From IMG/VR virus record IMGVR_UViG_3300047557_002497, positions 1-64,000 of that record: a stretch of 64,000 bases of DNA; one strand, given 5' to 3'. Below are positions 13,441-20,841 of this stretch, one piece after another. How positions within the stretch are numbered: position 1 is the first letter of the stretch; each line of letters begins with the position of its first letter. Under the pieces are notes generated by a model. That model was not told the origin of the DNA. It saw only the letters and a program-made list of their open reading frames with translations, and searched no databases. The stretch is from a virus. The position numbers were made by a program, and so were the translations under genes.

Positions 13441-13457
13441 GGGCGGACTAGCCGCCC
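13441..13457. terminator. GC hairpin after the secreted-protein gene
   Basis: GGGCGG (13441-13446), loop ACTAG, CCGCCC (13452-13457), between the stop of the 174-aa gene and the tRNA-Arg. It has no U-run, so it may be a processing or stabilising hairpin as well as a terminator. Confidence 0.5.
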
Positions 13458-13463
13458 CTAAGA

Positions 13464-13988
13464 TTAGTTTCCGTAGACGCCGCCTTGCTTGAGCGAACGT
13501 TTGATCTGGAAACTGTCATCGATGTTGGCGATGCAGATCGTGTAGGCCATATCATCACCACGCTTGTTCAAGCAGTGATCGATCAACGCCTGACGAGCAG
13601 TCAGAAGCGTCACTTTGAGAGGTGCGCAGATTGCACCAGTCAAGGTAGAGAAGCACCAGTGAGCCTCACCACCATTGATCGCCGGTGCCATGTAGACATC
13701 GCCCATCTTGATAGTAGCAGAGCCACCAGCGCCACCATTCGCAGTGTTCGAGTTCACGTTCGTGTTCACGTTCGTGGACTCTTGGCTCTGTTGTTGCTGC
13801 TGGAACTGCTGCTGAATTTGGGTGACAGTGAGATCAGCATCAACAGTGATCTTGACTCCGGTGTCAGAGTTGGTGCAAGTTTTGTTCTTCGCACCAGACC
13901 AGACCTTGTTGCAATTGATGGTTGCATTCGCAGCGCCAGAAAGTCCAACACAGAGAACCAAACCAGCGAGAATAGTTACGATCTTCAT
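13464..13988 (-). CDS. Predicted secreted protein with Gln-rich linker
   Basis: 174 residues from ATG 13988 (AAGGA upstream). Residues 1-22 form a Sec signal peptide (MKIVTILAGLVLCVGLSGAANA, shown here only to its AxA end). The mature part has paired cysteines, a Gln-rich run (QIQQQFQQQQQSQ), an Asn/Ser/Thr linker, then a domain with several Cys. A phage-encoded exported protein could act in the periplasm, for example on superinfection or envelope stress. GC-rich codons suggest strong expression. No family recognised. Confidence 0.65.
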   Translation of the reverse strand: MKIVTILAGLVLCVGLSGAANATINCNKVWSGAKNKTCTNSDTGVKITVDADLTVTQIQQQFQQQQQSQESTNVNTNVNSNTANGGAGGSATIKMGDVYMAPAINGGEAHWCFSTLTGAICAPLKVTLLTARQALIDHCLNKRGDDMAYTICIANIDDSFQIKRSLKQGGVYGN

Positions 13989-14062
13989 TTCCTTACTTCC
14001 CTTTCGTAGCCGAGCTGAGTGCTCGAGATCGGAGCCTCTTTCAAAGCTCACGACCAGAACAC

Positions 14063-14218
14063 TCACTTCTTGGCAAGTTTCGCAGCAACAAAGACAAGAC
14101 CGACTGTCAAGATGTCAAAGACGAAATCGATCAATGACGGCGTGACAAGCCTCAGTCCCACAAGAGTTGCCGCAGAACTTGTTGACCAAGCAAGAACGTG
14201 GTTCCTCAGCCAATCCAT
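14063..14218 (-). CDS. Small membrane protein (51 aa)
   Basis: TGATG overlap with the TerB-like gene. One clear hydrophobic segment (PSLIDFVFDILTVGLVFVAA), preceded by a weaker one, and a basic C-terminus (KLAKK). It sits between a TerB-like and a secreted protein, so an envelope role is likely. Confidence 0.6.
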   Translation of the reverse strand: MDWLRNHVLAWSTSSAATLVGLRLVTPSLIDFVFDILTVGLVFVAAKLAKK

Positions 14219-14652
14219 CAGAGATAGCTCTCAAGCTGAAAGCCGAGGATTTTGCCGATGTCCTGGAGAACCTTCTTCTCTTGGGGTTCCATCTCGCCAT
14301 CAGAATTCGCAACGTCGATCGCAATGACGTAAAGCATTTCCAGGTCGTCGGTGCTGGATTTCGCTTTGGCTTCCTCGATCTCACGCTTCAGACCGATCTT
14401 TCCAGCAAGACCACCCTTGGCGCGTTGGATCATCTTGTTGACAGTCGTTTCAATCTGGGAAGTCGAGAATGCCTTGGAAAGCGTTTCATGGACCAGAAGA
14501 GCAGCGAGCATCGACTCCACTTCTGCATCTTCGACATCACCGTCCGCTGCTGAAACCATCGCACAGGCAGCAGCGATACCTTCCAACAGATCAGTGCGAC
14601 CGGCAAGACGTTGAGCTCCACCAGTGAGTTTCTCTTTCAGTTTTCCGAACAT
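14218..14652 (-). CDS. TerB-like protein
   Basis: 144 residues from ATG 14652 (AAAGGA 7 bases upstream). MVSAADGDVEDAEVESMLAA and later IDVANSDGEMEPQEKKVLQD are the two acidic, calcium-site-like helix repeats of the TerB (tellurite-resistance) fold, seen in many membrane-associated stress and phage-resistance contexts. The neighbours are a membrane peptide and a secreted protein, which suggests a small envelope module. Confidence 0.75.
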   Translation of the reverse strand: MFGKLKEKLTGGAQRLAGRTDLLEGIAAACAMVSAADGDVEDAEVESMLAALLVHETLSKAFSTSQIETTVNKMIQRAKGGLAGKIGLKREIEEAKAKSSTDDLEMLYVIAIDVANSDGEMEPQEKKVLQDIGKILGFQLESYL

Positions 14653-14689
14653 ATCTACATCCTTTGTTGTGATGCATGACTGCATCTCG

Positions 14690-14711
14690 CAGCGTCCGTG
14701 ACCGGGCGCTG
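14690..14711. terminator. Interrupted GC hairpin
   Basis: CAGCG/CGCTG outer and CCG/CGG inner stems, separated by a 1x1 mismatch and closed by a 4-base loop, just past the minus-strand stop at 14722. Confidence 0.45.
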
Positions 14712-14721
14712 AAAGAAGTGG

Positions 14722-14829
14722 TCATGAGTATTTCTTGTCTGGGTGTTTGATGTCTCTTGCCCAAACCCTATTCTGACGATGATAAAGCACACCATCAGGA
14801 ATCGATTGATTCTGCTTTCGCTTTTTCAT
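14722..14829 (-). CDS. Very small basic protein (35 aa)
   Basis: TGATG overlap with the upstream gene and a hairpin past its stop. Sequence MKKRKQNQSIPDGVLYHRQN continues in the same basic style. Support is coupling plus coding-like composition; function unknown. Confidence 0.45.
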   Translation of the reverse strand: MKKRKQNQSIPDGVLYHRQNRVWARDIKHPDKKYS

Positions 14830-15323
14830 CAATCGTTGAAAAACGAGAAGTCGTCCTTTTCCACTGCAGATTCTGTTGCTAATTTCTTCATCCTTGATTG
14901 ACGATCCATTTCAGCTGCGAGAAGAGCACCTGCCTTCTCAAAGTTTCTCTGTGGCAACGGCGAAGGTTTGAACCAGAAGGTTTCCCACGGCCAGCCTGGA
15001 GGCGGCGGTTCAGTATTGTTGAGGGTATATCCCTGACCTTCAAGTCCAGCTCGAAGATAATGAAGCGCGGCCTTTGCCAACTCACCATTGATATGCAGAT
15101 CATCATGATGAGCATCGAAATACTCTTCGTTCATTTGACGAAGACGTTCCTTTGCTATCTCACCAGCACCAGAAGCCGAAGGCACTCCGACGAGATACTC
15201 GACAGTGTATGAATCACCAACGAGCTCCTTGATCTCATCATTATCAAGATGTCCATCAAAGAGATAGATCTCACTTTCAACATCATCACTATTTGTTTTG
15301 GTCGTAACTTTAGTGATCAGCAT
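14829..15323 (-). CDS. Conserved phage protein with ER..Q/LAKAA domain
   Basis: 164 residues. Residues about 55-150 match a common phage domain: EIAKERLRQMNEEYFDAHHD, then ELAKAALHYL, then PPPGWPWETFWFKP and NFEKAGALLAAEMDR. Stand-alone and fused copies occur in many phages; function unknown. The N-terminal part is a beta-rich extension. It is coupled by TGATG to the DNA ligase gene. Confidence 0.7.
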   Translation of the reverse strand: MLITKVTTKTNSDDVESEIYLFDGHLDNDEIKELVGDSYTVEYLVGVPSASGAGEIAKERLRQMNEEYFDAHHDDLHINGELAKAALHYLRAGLEGQGYTLNNTEPPPPGWPWETFWFKPSPLPQRNFEKAGALLAAEMDRQSRMKKLATESAVEKDDFSFFND

Positions 15324-16243
15324 CAGAACAAACTCCCTTGTCTATCATCTGGAGGACTCATGTCTTCTTTGTCTCGCATTCCAAGGTAGACTGGGAACCT
15401 CGGTGCATCTTTCGTTCCAACTGCAAAGAACTTATATTTGGCAGTTTTGCCGATTAGATTCTGATGCCACAGTTCAACTCTTTGAGCGTCAGTGAATCCA
15501 GTTCCAATTCGGACCGACTCGCTCTGCCATCCATGAATTTTCACTTCAATAGCACCAAGCTTATTCATCGGAATAAGATTCTCTTTATGGCCACTTCTTT
15601 CAGTGTGTCCGAGTTCATTTGTCTTCGCTTCGTTGGAGTTGTGCATGAACTCATGGACAGCAATGATCTCACCTTCTGCATCTTCGAAACGCTTGAGTTT
15701 GATCAGCTGTCCTTCTTTGGGCGTCCCTCGTCCATGTTTATACACTGAATATCTGTTGCGAAGTATCAATCCTTCATGACCTTCTGCAAGCTTTTTCTCT
15801 TCATACTCACGAAGCATCTGCATATCGTAAATCATTGATGCCGGAGCAACTTCTACCCAAGAAGGAAGAGAATCAACCTTCTGATACAGAATGTCAAGTC
15901 TGGTGTCATAGACTTCCTCAGAACTCCAGATATCGAAAACATAGTATTTCACATTCTCAATATCATCATTCGTGAAGCTCATCACAGCAGACGATGTTCT
16001 GACATAACAATCTGGAGCAGTTGGTTCTCCAACAATCATCTCCCCATCCAGACCAATCAAAACATCTGCGTTTCGTCTGATCATAGATTGAAGAACTTCG
16101 TTGCGAACAGGTTTCAAACTGCGAGTGTATCCGTATCCATTGCTTTCAACACCAACACGAATTCCATCGTATTTCGGCTGGACCCACATGGGGAACATAG
16201 TCTCGTTACGCTCTTCCCATTTGCTGGCGAGCATAACTCTCAT
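15323..16243 (-). CDS. ATP-dependent DNA ligase
   Basis: 306 residues. Motif I KYDGIR with the adenylated lysine near residue 24, LDGEMIVG (motif III region), GHEGLILR (motif IV) and LIKLKRF (motif V), followed by a C-terminal OB-type domain. The short N-terminus is typical of small phage ligases. It seals nicks in phage DNA using ATP, and sits next to the primase-helicase. Confidence 0.92.
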   Translation of the reverse strand: MRVMLASKWEERNETMFPMWVQPKYDGIRVGVESNGYGYTRSLKPVRNEVLQSMIRRNADVLIGLDGEMIVGEPTAPDCYVRTSSAVMSFTNDDIENVKYYVFDIWSSEEVYDTRLDILYQKVDSLPSWVEVAPASMIYDMQMLREYEEKKLAEGHEGLILRNRYSVYKHGRGTPKEGQLIKLKRFEDAEGEIIAVHEFMHNSNEAKTNELGHTERSGHKENLIPMNKLGAIEVKIHGWQSESVRIGTGFTDAQRVELWHQNLIGKTAKYKFFAVGTKDAPRFPVYLGMRDKEDMSPPDDRQGSLF

Positions 16244-16500
16244 GCTGGAGTTCCAGTTTTCTTGTTCTCGATGAACTCTTCCCAGGTGATGTATTTCCCA
16301 TCAATAAAAGTCTTGCATTGTGTTACATGCAAGGCAACATCAACACCACAATTTTCATAGACATGCTCAAAAGCCCAGAGAGGCTCAGCATCCTCTGCCA
16401 CACAAGTCTGGCAGAAACAAAAAGACATCGGGCCAAGCATGGATCCAAATACGCCAACAATATTCGTTTCAGAACCACAAACTTCGCATTTTTGTGACAT
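16240..16500 (-). CDS. Small zinc-ribbon-like protein (86 aa)
   Basis: CEVCGSETNIVGVFG and later CFCQTC supply two CxxC-type pairs, suggesting a structural zinc site. Start has AGGAG upstream; the stop overlaps the ligase start (ATGA). Function unknown. Confidence 0.65.
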   Translation of the reverse strand: MSQKCEVCGSETNIVGVFGSMLGPMSFCFCQTCVAEDAEPLWAFEHVYENCGVDVALHVTQCKTFIDGKYITWEEFIENKKTGTPA

Positions 16501-16522
16501 TACCTGCTCCTAAACTAGCATT

Positions 16523-16551
16523 ACTTTAGCTTGTGACGTGTTTGGTGACTA
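16523..16551 (-). promoter_or_regulatory. Promoter upstream of the ligase genes
   Basis: Minus strand: -35 TAGTCA (16546-16551), 17-base spacer, -10 TAAAGT (16523-16528). It lies about 23 bases before the 86-aa gene. Confidence 0.45.
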
Positions 16552-16570
16552 TAGCCTTTAGTTCTGGCTA

Positions 16571-16650
16571 TTCTAACGACACGCCTGGACATTGCCAGCG
16601 TGCCTATATACATGGGGCTTGCACCAACACGTCCAAAACAGTCGTTAGAA
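16571..16650. repeat. Short relative of the GC-rich element, bounded by a 10-bp inverted repeat
   Basis: TTCTAACGAC (16571-16580) and GTCGTTAGAA (16641-16650) pair perfectly, enclosing 60 bases; an inner GGAC/GTCC adds 4 bp. The right part contains CCAACACGTCCAAAACAGTC, identical (on this strand) to the end of the GC-rich elements at 24226 and 38289. The left part (GTCCAGGCGTG on the minus strand) resembles their other end weakly. It may also serve as the terminator of the primase-helicase gene, whose stop lies at 16645. Confidence 0.6.
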
Positions 16651-19044
16651 AGGTGGCTCGTTATCTTGTATAATCGGTATCTGCGTAGGATTTTCCCAAT
16701 TCTGTTTCCCATGGGCTTTTTCCCAAGAAGCACGACACTTATCGAGACTTCCAAAGTTGTAGAAGTTCGCTCTTCTGGTTTCAAAATGCGTTCTTCTAGT
16801 ATCATCATACACTTCAACTTTAATTCGCTTAGAAACTTTTGTGACATGAGGAATTACTCTAGAAAGGAATCTTCCAAGAGTAGTTTCGTTACCACGTCTG
16901 TTCTGCTTCCATTTGTCCATGTATTCAACATAGTCAAGGATTAACTTCTCACATTGAATTTCACTTTCCCACTCTGATTGCTCATTCAAGATAATTCCAT
17001 CCTGGAGTTTACGATACCACCATTCTTCGTCGTAACTCATGGATAGAAGTTTCTGCTCTTGCAAAGCTTCTGTCTGTGGGACGTTTCTGACTTCAAAGCC
17101 AGTCAGATCTATTGATTGCAGATAATAGAGCAGGGCTTCAAATCCACCATTCTCCATCTGCATGTTAATCGCTCTGAAGTAGTCAGCATTTTGTTTCTTT
17201 TTGCCACCAACTTCAAGAACGAAATATCTTCTCTCATCTCCAGTTGCACGAATAACGTGAGGATCGTTTGCTGCCATTATGAGATGAACAAAGTTTGGTG
17301 CTGATTCTACATCATAGCCTTTCTTTTCAACAGGCAGAGTATCTTCTGTGATAAGCATTTTCAGCACACTTTCGTGTGACTTATCACCAGCGAAAAATGC
17401 TTCATCTGCATATAGAACAGAACAATCTTGCAAGTGAGCGTTGAAGTTACCGACAAGATGCTTTGCGTTCGCGATATGGATAAAGTGTCTGCCAAAGAGT
17501 TTCCCGTATGTTCTGGCGAACCATCCTTTGCCAGCACCTTTATCACCTCTAAGAACAACTGCAACTTCTCCAGCACCAGCAGGTTCTTGAACACCTCTAG
17601 CCATCCAATGTATGAGATATTCGTAATAGATTTCATTTCCATTACAGATGTTCTCACGAATATGATCAAGATACAGAGAGCACTCTCCAGGTATAGAATC
17701 AAATGCAAATCCTCTCCAGAGATTATAGACGCCTTCTTTCTCAATCAAAGGCATAAATCTCATGGTGTTGTATTGTCTTCTCATTGGGTGTTCAAGCCAG
17801 AATTTTCCCAATGTGGTGTAGACATCGTTACCTTCCTTGGTCGATCCGATCTTAACTTTCTTATTGAGATATCTTTGTTTGATGCTGTCAAAGCTAGACA
17901 TCGTTAGTTTAGATCGATTATAGGTTTGCCCATTGTGGAGTTTGAGGTTATCATCGACTTCCTCAATCACAACACATTTTCCACCAACGTTTCCAATCAC
18001 TGCATGACGATCATTCATTATCAAAAGTTCTGGACTTTCAGAATATTGTTTTGCTCGCAATATCTGCCGTCTGGCATACTTATCAGCACCAGACTTTAGT
18101 TCAAGAACACTTGAAGAGATCAACCAACCTGGATCAGTTAGAAGACTATAGATAACTCCATCTGGAACACCATGACGTATCAATGAGCAGACACAATCAA
18201 AAACCCAAGAGGAACGAGAGTTGTCCTTATCCTTCGGCTGATCAGGATGCATCCCTTGGGCAATGATGACTTTAACTCTATCAGAGACATTCCACTGATC
18301 TAGTTCTGACAGATCCTCAATCTTCTGGATATTCCCAGGAATTTCGAGTGTTCCATCAATCTCTCCATCCATCATAGATGAAGAAGTTTGGACCCCAACA
18401 GCTTTCTTGAATTCTGATATATCGTAAGCATCAGGTGTGAATTGAAGTAGTTTTGCTTCTACCTCAACGCGACCCTTCTTACGCTTCTTTGCATCTGGAA
18501 TATTGATTGTTCCAGGAAGACGGCAAATCCTATCAATGTTGAAGCAATGGTCTCCTCCGAAGACTTGTTCAAGTCTCTTATTATAGAGCTCTAGTTCCTC
18601 CCAGAGCTTCTCAGTTCCTTCAACTTTGAATTTGTCCTTTAACCTCCATAGACCCCAGAAGCCATTTCCAGATGCGATAATTGCAGATGGAGCAGGTATT
18701 CCCTTTGGAAGCTTCGTTGTCAGATTTTCAAGGATTGAATTAAGATCTTGTTTAAGATCTTCTTCAGTTAATGCACCACTATCAATATCAACATGCAAGA
18801 ATTCTGCATGTGAGATATCTGTCTTTGCAGGTTTTGTTTCAAGAGGATGAGTTGTCGGATTTATCAGGAAATATACGTTCCTGACACCATTCTCTTTCTC
18901 AACGAACTTGTATGCATCGCTCTCATTGAGAAATGTTTTGAAAGAGACACTTTTCTTATCAACAGCTATTGCACCAAGAGTCCATGGTCCTTCCGGCTTA
19001 AGCTTCTTTAGAAAAGCAATGGACTTACTGCTGTCACCCTTCAT
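16645..19044 (-). CDS. Primase-helicase (SF3/D5-like)
   Basis: 799 residues. The N-terminal 210 resemble RepB/archaeo-eukaryotic-type primases: HVDID, IIASGNGFWGLWRLKDKF and CFNIDRICRLPGTINIP. About residues 460-640 form an SF3-type helicase: LRGDKGAGKGWFARTYGKLF (Walker A), VLYADEAFFAGDKSHESVL (Walker B and C region), IMAANDPHVI and GDERRYFVLEV (arginine finger). It would lay primers and unwind the fork for the phage DNA polymerase. The C-terminus ends DNEPPF, like the acidic tip of SSB proteins. Start is coupled to the gene upstream. Confidence 0.88.
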   Translation of the reverse strand: MKGDSSKSIAFLKKLKPEGPWTLGAIAVDKKSVSFKTFLNESDAYKFVEKENGVRNVYFLINPTTHPLETKPAKTDISHAEFLHVDIDSGALTEEDLKQDLNSILENLTTKLPKGIPAPSAIIASGNGFWGLWRLKDKFKVEGTEKLWEELELYNKRLEQVFGGDHCFNIDRICRLPGTINIPDAKKRKKGRVEVEAKLLQFTPDAYDISEFKKAVGVQTSSSMMDGEIDGTLEIPGNIQKIEDLSELDQWNVSDRVKVIIAQGMHPDQPKDKDNSRSSWVFDCVCSLIRHGVPDGVIYSLLTDPGWLISSSVLELKSGADKYARRQILRAKQYSESPELLIMNDRHAVIGNVGGKCVVIEEVDDNLKLHNGQTYNRSKLTMSSFDSIKQRYLNKKVKIGSTKEGNDVYTTLGKFWLEHPMRRQYNTMRFMPLIEKEGVYNLWRGFAFDSIPGECSLYLDHIRENICNGNEIYYEYLIHWMARGVQEPAGAGEVAVVLRGDKGAGKGWFARTYGKLFGRHFIHIANAKHLVGNFNAHLQDCSVLYADEAFFAGDKSHESVLKMLITEDTLPVEKKGYDVESAPNFVHLIMAANDPHVIRATGDERRYFVLEVGGKKKQNADYFRAINMQMENGGFEALLYYLQSIDLTGFEVRNVPQTEALQEQKLLSMSYDEEWWYRKLQDGIILNEQSEWESEIQCEKLILDYVEYMDKWKQNRRGNETTLGRFLSRVIPHVTKVSKRIKVEVYDDTRRTHFETRRANFYNFGSLDKCRASWEKAHGKQNWENPTQIPIIQDNEPPF

Positions 19045-19375
19045 TCTGCACCCAATATTCTATAAGCCTGTCCATAGGAGCTTTGCCAAGTTCCATCATG
19101 TTATACCAGTATCTTGATATACCGATTTGATTGGCACATTCTAAGATTGTCCATCCACTTCTTTTACGGAAGATCAGGCATTTCTCATGGGCCTCCAGTT
19201 CACCCAATGAAGGAAGAAACAACGATGAAGTGTTTTTGAGAATAATCTCTTCTCGCTCAACAGATGCAAATTCGTTCCTCGGAATTCCGATGAGTCTTGC
19301 AGCCGTTCTTTGAGATAGATTATTTCTACGACGTAGGATTGTTAGATATTCGCCGAAGCTAAGTTCTGCTGGTAG
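19034..19375 (-). CDS. HTH protein with no evident start codon
   Basis: The frame ends at 19034 and encodes two HTH-like units: GEYLTILRRRNNLSQRTAAR (about 19310-19370) and RSGWTILECANQIGISRYWY. Between the VRR-NUC stop (19342) and the first HTH there is no ATG, GTG or TTG in this frame. The open frame only reaches a start at 19651, deep inside the VRR-NUC gene. The HTH may therefore be made by a -1 shift from the nuclease gene, from a far upstream start, or from an unusual start codon. The start given here marks only the recognisable protein. Role: probably DNA binding. Confidence 0.5.
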   Translation of the reverse strand, partial: LPAELSFGEYLTILRRRNNLSQRTAARLIGIPRNEFASVEREEIILKNTSSLFLPSLGELEAHEKCLIFRKRSGWTILECANQIGISRYWYNMMELGKAPMDRLIEYWVQNEG

Positions 19376-19782
19376 GAGCGAAGGAAGTTTATCAGAGGCT
19401 GTGATTCCATCTTGCCTTTGAACACTATCTCTGCTTCCAGCTCCATTTGGGTCTTGTTCATGTTGTCCCAGAGTTTCATGTCTCTTATCTTCTGACCCGA
19501 CCAAAAGAACCAATAGTTGCTGATTTTCCCACAGACTAGAGCCGCCCCTTTTGCCCTCTCTCTCCTCCACAACCAGATTTGCTGTTCTTTTGTCAACGGA
19601 TGATGGAACTTTATTGGATCTTTTATGTTTCTTGGCCACAGCTTCATCCACTTACACTCAATCCAACCATAAGTATGGTTGACATCAGGAATACCAATAC
19701 CAGTGCCTGTTGATTCTATTCTAACAGCATTGATAGCTTCTAGCTTTTTCACTAGAAGAGATTTCATATCTGCTTCTGACAT
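19342..19782 (-). CDS. VRR-NUC (PD-(D/E)xK) nuclease
   Basis: 146 residues. GIPDVNHTYGWIECKWMKLW contains the nuclease core (Asp, then E-x-K), preceded by RIESTGTG and followed by the PLTKEQQIWLWRRERAKGAA helix typical of VRR-NUC phage proteins. Expected to cut branched or flapped DNA near the fork. The ATG lies only 6 bases after the -10 box of the promoter at 19789-19817, so the transcript would be leaderless unless the internal ATG six codons on is used. Confidence 0.8.
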   Translation of the reverse strand: MSEADMKSLLVKKLEAINAVRIESTGTGIGIPDVNHTYGWIECKWMKLWPRNIKDPIKFHHPLTKEQQIWLWRRERAKGAALVCGKISNYWFFWSGQKIRDMKLWDNMNKTQMELEAEIVFKGKMESQPLINFLRSYQQNLASANI

Positions 19783-19788
19783 TAGGCC

Positions 19789-19817
19789 ACCATACCAGTA
19801 TCCAAGGCAAAAGACAA
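19789..19817 (-). promoter_or_regulatory. Promoter for the nuclease and primase genes
   Basis: Minus strand: -35 TTGTCT (19812-19817), 17-base spacer, -10 TATGGT (19789-19794). TTGTCTTTTGCC is shared with the promoter at 27628-27656. It fills the gap between the dCTP deaminase stop and the nuclease ATG. Confidence 0.6.
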
Positions 19818-19818
19818 G

Positions 19819-20307
19819 TTATGGAAGGTAACTTCCAGGCTCAAATATTGCTTGAACAGGACCTCTCTTTTGATTTTGATATTTCCCATCATAAGCAACA
19901 GAAGCTGGCTTATCAAGAAAATGGAAAATGATCTGAGCTATTGGATCGCCACGTCTCAATTTCAACATTTGATTTTGATTGTGATTCACCAATTCGAGAG
20001 TCAGGTATCCACACCATCCAGGTTCTATGACTGTATTCTGAACAGTCAGTCCTTTCCTTGCCCAAGTAGACTTATCATGGACAACTCCGAGGAGATTTTT
20101 TGGCATCGTGAAATGTTCAATCGTTGAAGCTAGAGCAAATGCTCCAGGCATCATGATGATATGGTCTGTTGATCCATCTTCATCAAATTCAACTGTCACA
20201 TCATAACCAGCAGGTCCAACTCCATAGGTCAAACCATTGTGTCTTGTTCTTTCATTGAAAGGTGTGAAGATGTTCAGTTCTTTGATTGTTTGTCCACTTG
20301 CGATCAT
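19819..20307 (-). CDS. dcd: dCTP deaminase / dUTPase-superfamily enzyme
   Basis: 162 residues from ATG 20307 (TGATG overlap). GPAGYDVTVEFDEDGS, VHDKSTWARKGLTVQNTVIE and GWCGYLTLELVNH are the conserved blocks of dCTP deaminase, and KYQNQKRGP is the C-terminal lid. The enzyme converts dCTP to dUTP, or directly to dUMP in bifunctional forms. This would feed the thymidylate synthase homologue at 25.3 kb. Confidence 0.88.
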   Translation of the reverse strand: MIASGQTIKELNIFTPFNERTRHNGLTYGVGPAGYDVTVEFDEDGSTDHIIMMPGAFALASTIEHFTMPKNLLGVVHDKSTWARKGLTVQNTVIEPGWCGYLTLELVNHNQNQMLKLRRGDPIAQIIFHFLDKPASVAYDGKYQNQKRGPVQAIFEPGSYLP

Positions 20308-20489
20308 CACACAATTCCTTTTTCTTCAGCGAGAGATTGTTCCATAGTGACCATCTTGGTGTCTTCATCCCACTCGTGTTGGGATTTAGGTATCCAGACA
20401 TTCTCTTTGTCTTCATCAAATTTGAAAAGACGAGCTTTGTCTGTTTCATGAACAAGTATGGCGATGATATCAACGAGTGTGCTTCTCAT
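20307..20489 (-). CDS. Conserved small phage protein (60 aa)
   Basis: The pattern ALLF..D..E...WIPKSQ..W......VTMEQSLAEEKGIV is found in many phages as a small protein of unknown function. It is beta-rich with an acidic C-terminal helix and is coupled on both sides (ATGA and TGATG). Confidence 0.7.
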   Translation of the reverse strand: MRSTLVDIIAILVHETDKARLFKFDEDKENVWIPKSQHEWDEDTKMVTMEQSLAEEKGIV

Positions 20490-20839
20490 GATTCACCTTC
20501 AAAATGTCCGAGATTCACTTGAGGCCATTCTTCTTTATGTTGAAACGATCCATCTTTGGCAATTTCCCATGAACGTTTCTTGTTGACTTCAAATTTGTCT
20601 CTTACAGCTTGTTCAAGATCAACTTCAAGAAGACCACATATTTGAAGAAGAAAGAACATGACATCAGCACATTCTTCTCCAACTTTTTTCGGATCATAAT
20701 TGTTGAAATTGTTATAAAGATCAGAGAGAAGCTCTGAATACTCTTTGTTTCCACGAATTCCCAATGCAAGAGGATGAGGTTCTTCGAAGGTCTCTTGACC
20801 CCAATTCGTGATCTCAGCTTGAAGTTCAGACAACGGCAT
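20486..20839 (-). CDS. MazG-like nucleotide pyrophosphohydrolase
   Basis: 117 residues. KVGEECADVMFFLLQICGLL is the EE...AD helix that binds magnesium in the all-alpha NTP pyrophosphohydrolase fold, followed by DLEQAVRDKFEVNKKRSW as in dATP/dGTP-type (DUF550) members. It likely hydrolyses a (d)NTP to the monophosphate, either to clean the pool or to exclude a canonical base. No PurZ-like gene is in the window, so a 2-aminoadenine pathway is not supported here. Confidence 0.75.
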   Translation of the reverse strand: MPLSELQAEITNWGQETFEEPHPLALGIRGNKEYSELLSDLYNNFNNYDPKKVGEECADVMFFLLQICGLLEVDLEQAVRDKFEVNKKRSWEIAKDGSFQHKEEWPQVNLGHFEGES

Positions 20840-20841
20840 TT

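Noticed and set aside
16521-16847. 108-residue minus-strand frame between the primase and ligase genes
   Set aside because: It lies out of frame over the 3' part of the primase-helicase gene and the inverted-repeat element, with no ribosome site or family resemblance.
19342-19420. Classic slippery heptamer for a nuclease-HTH frameshift
   Set aside because: No X XXY YYZ sequence occurs in the zero frame before the nuclease stop; the lack of a start codon is reported as an open question instead.
20486-20839. MazG-like enzyme as sign of a 2-aminoadenine (Z) genome
   Set aside because: No PurZ-like synthetase or DpoZ-specific context is seen in the window, and the enzyme type alone also occurs in ordinary phages.
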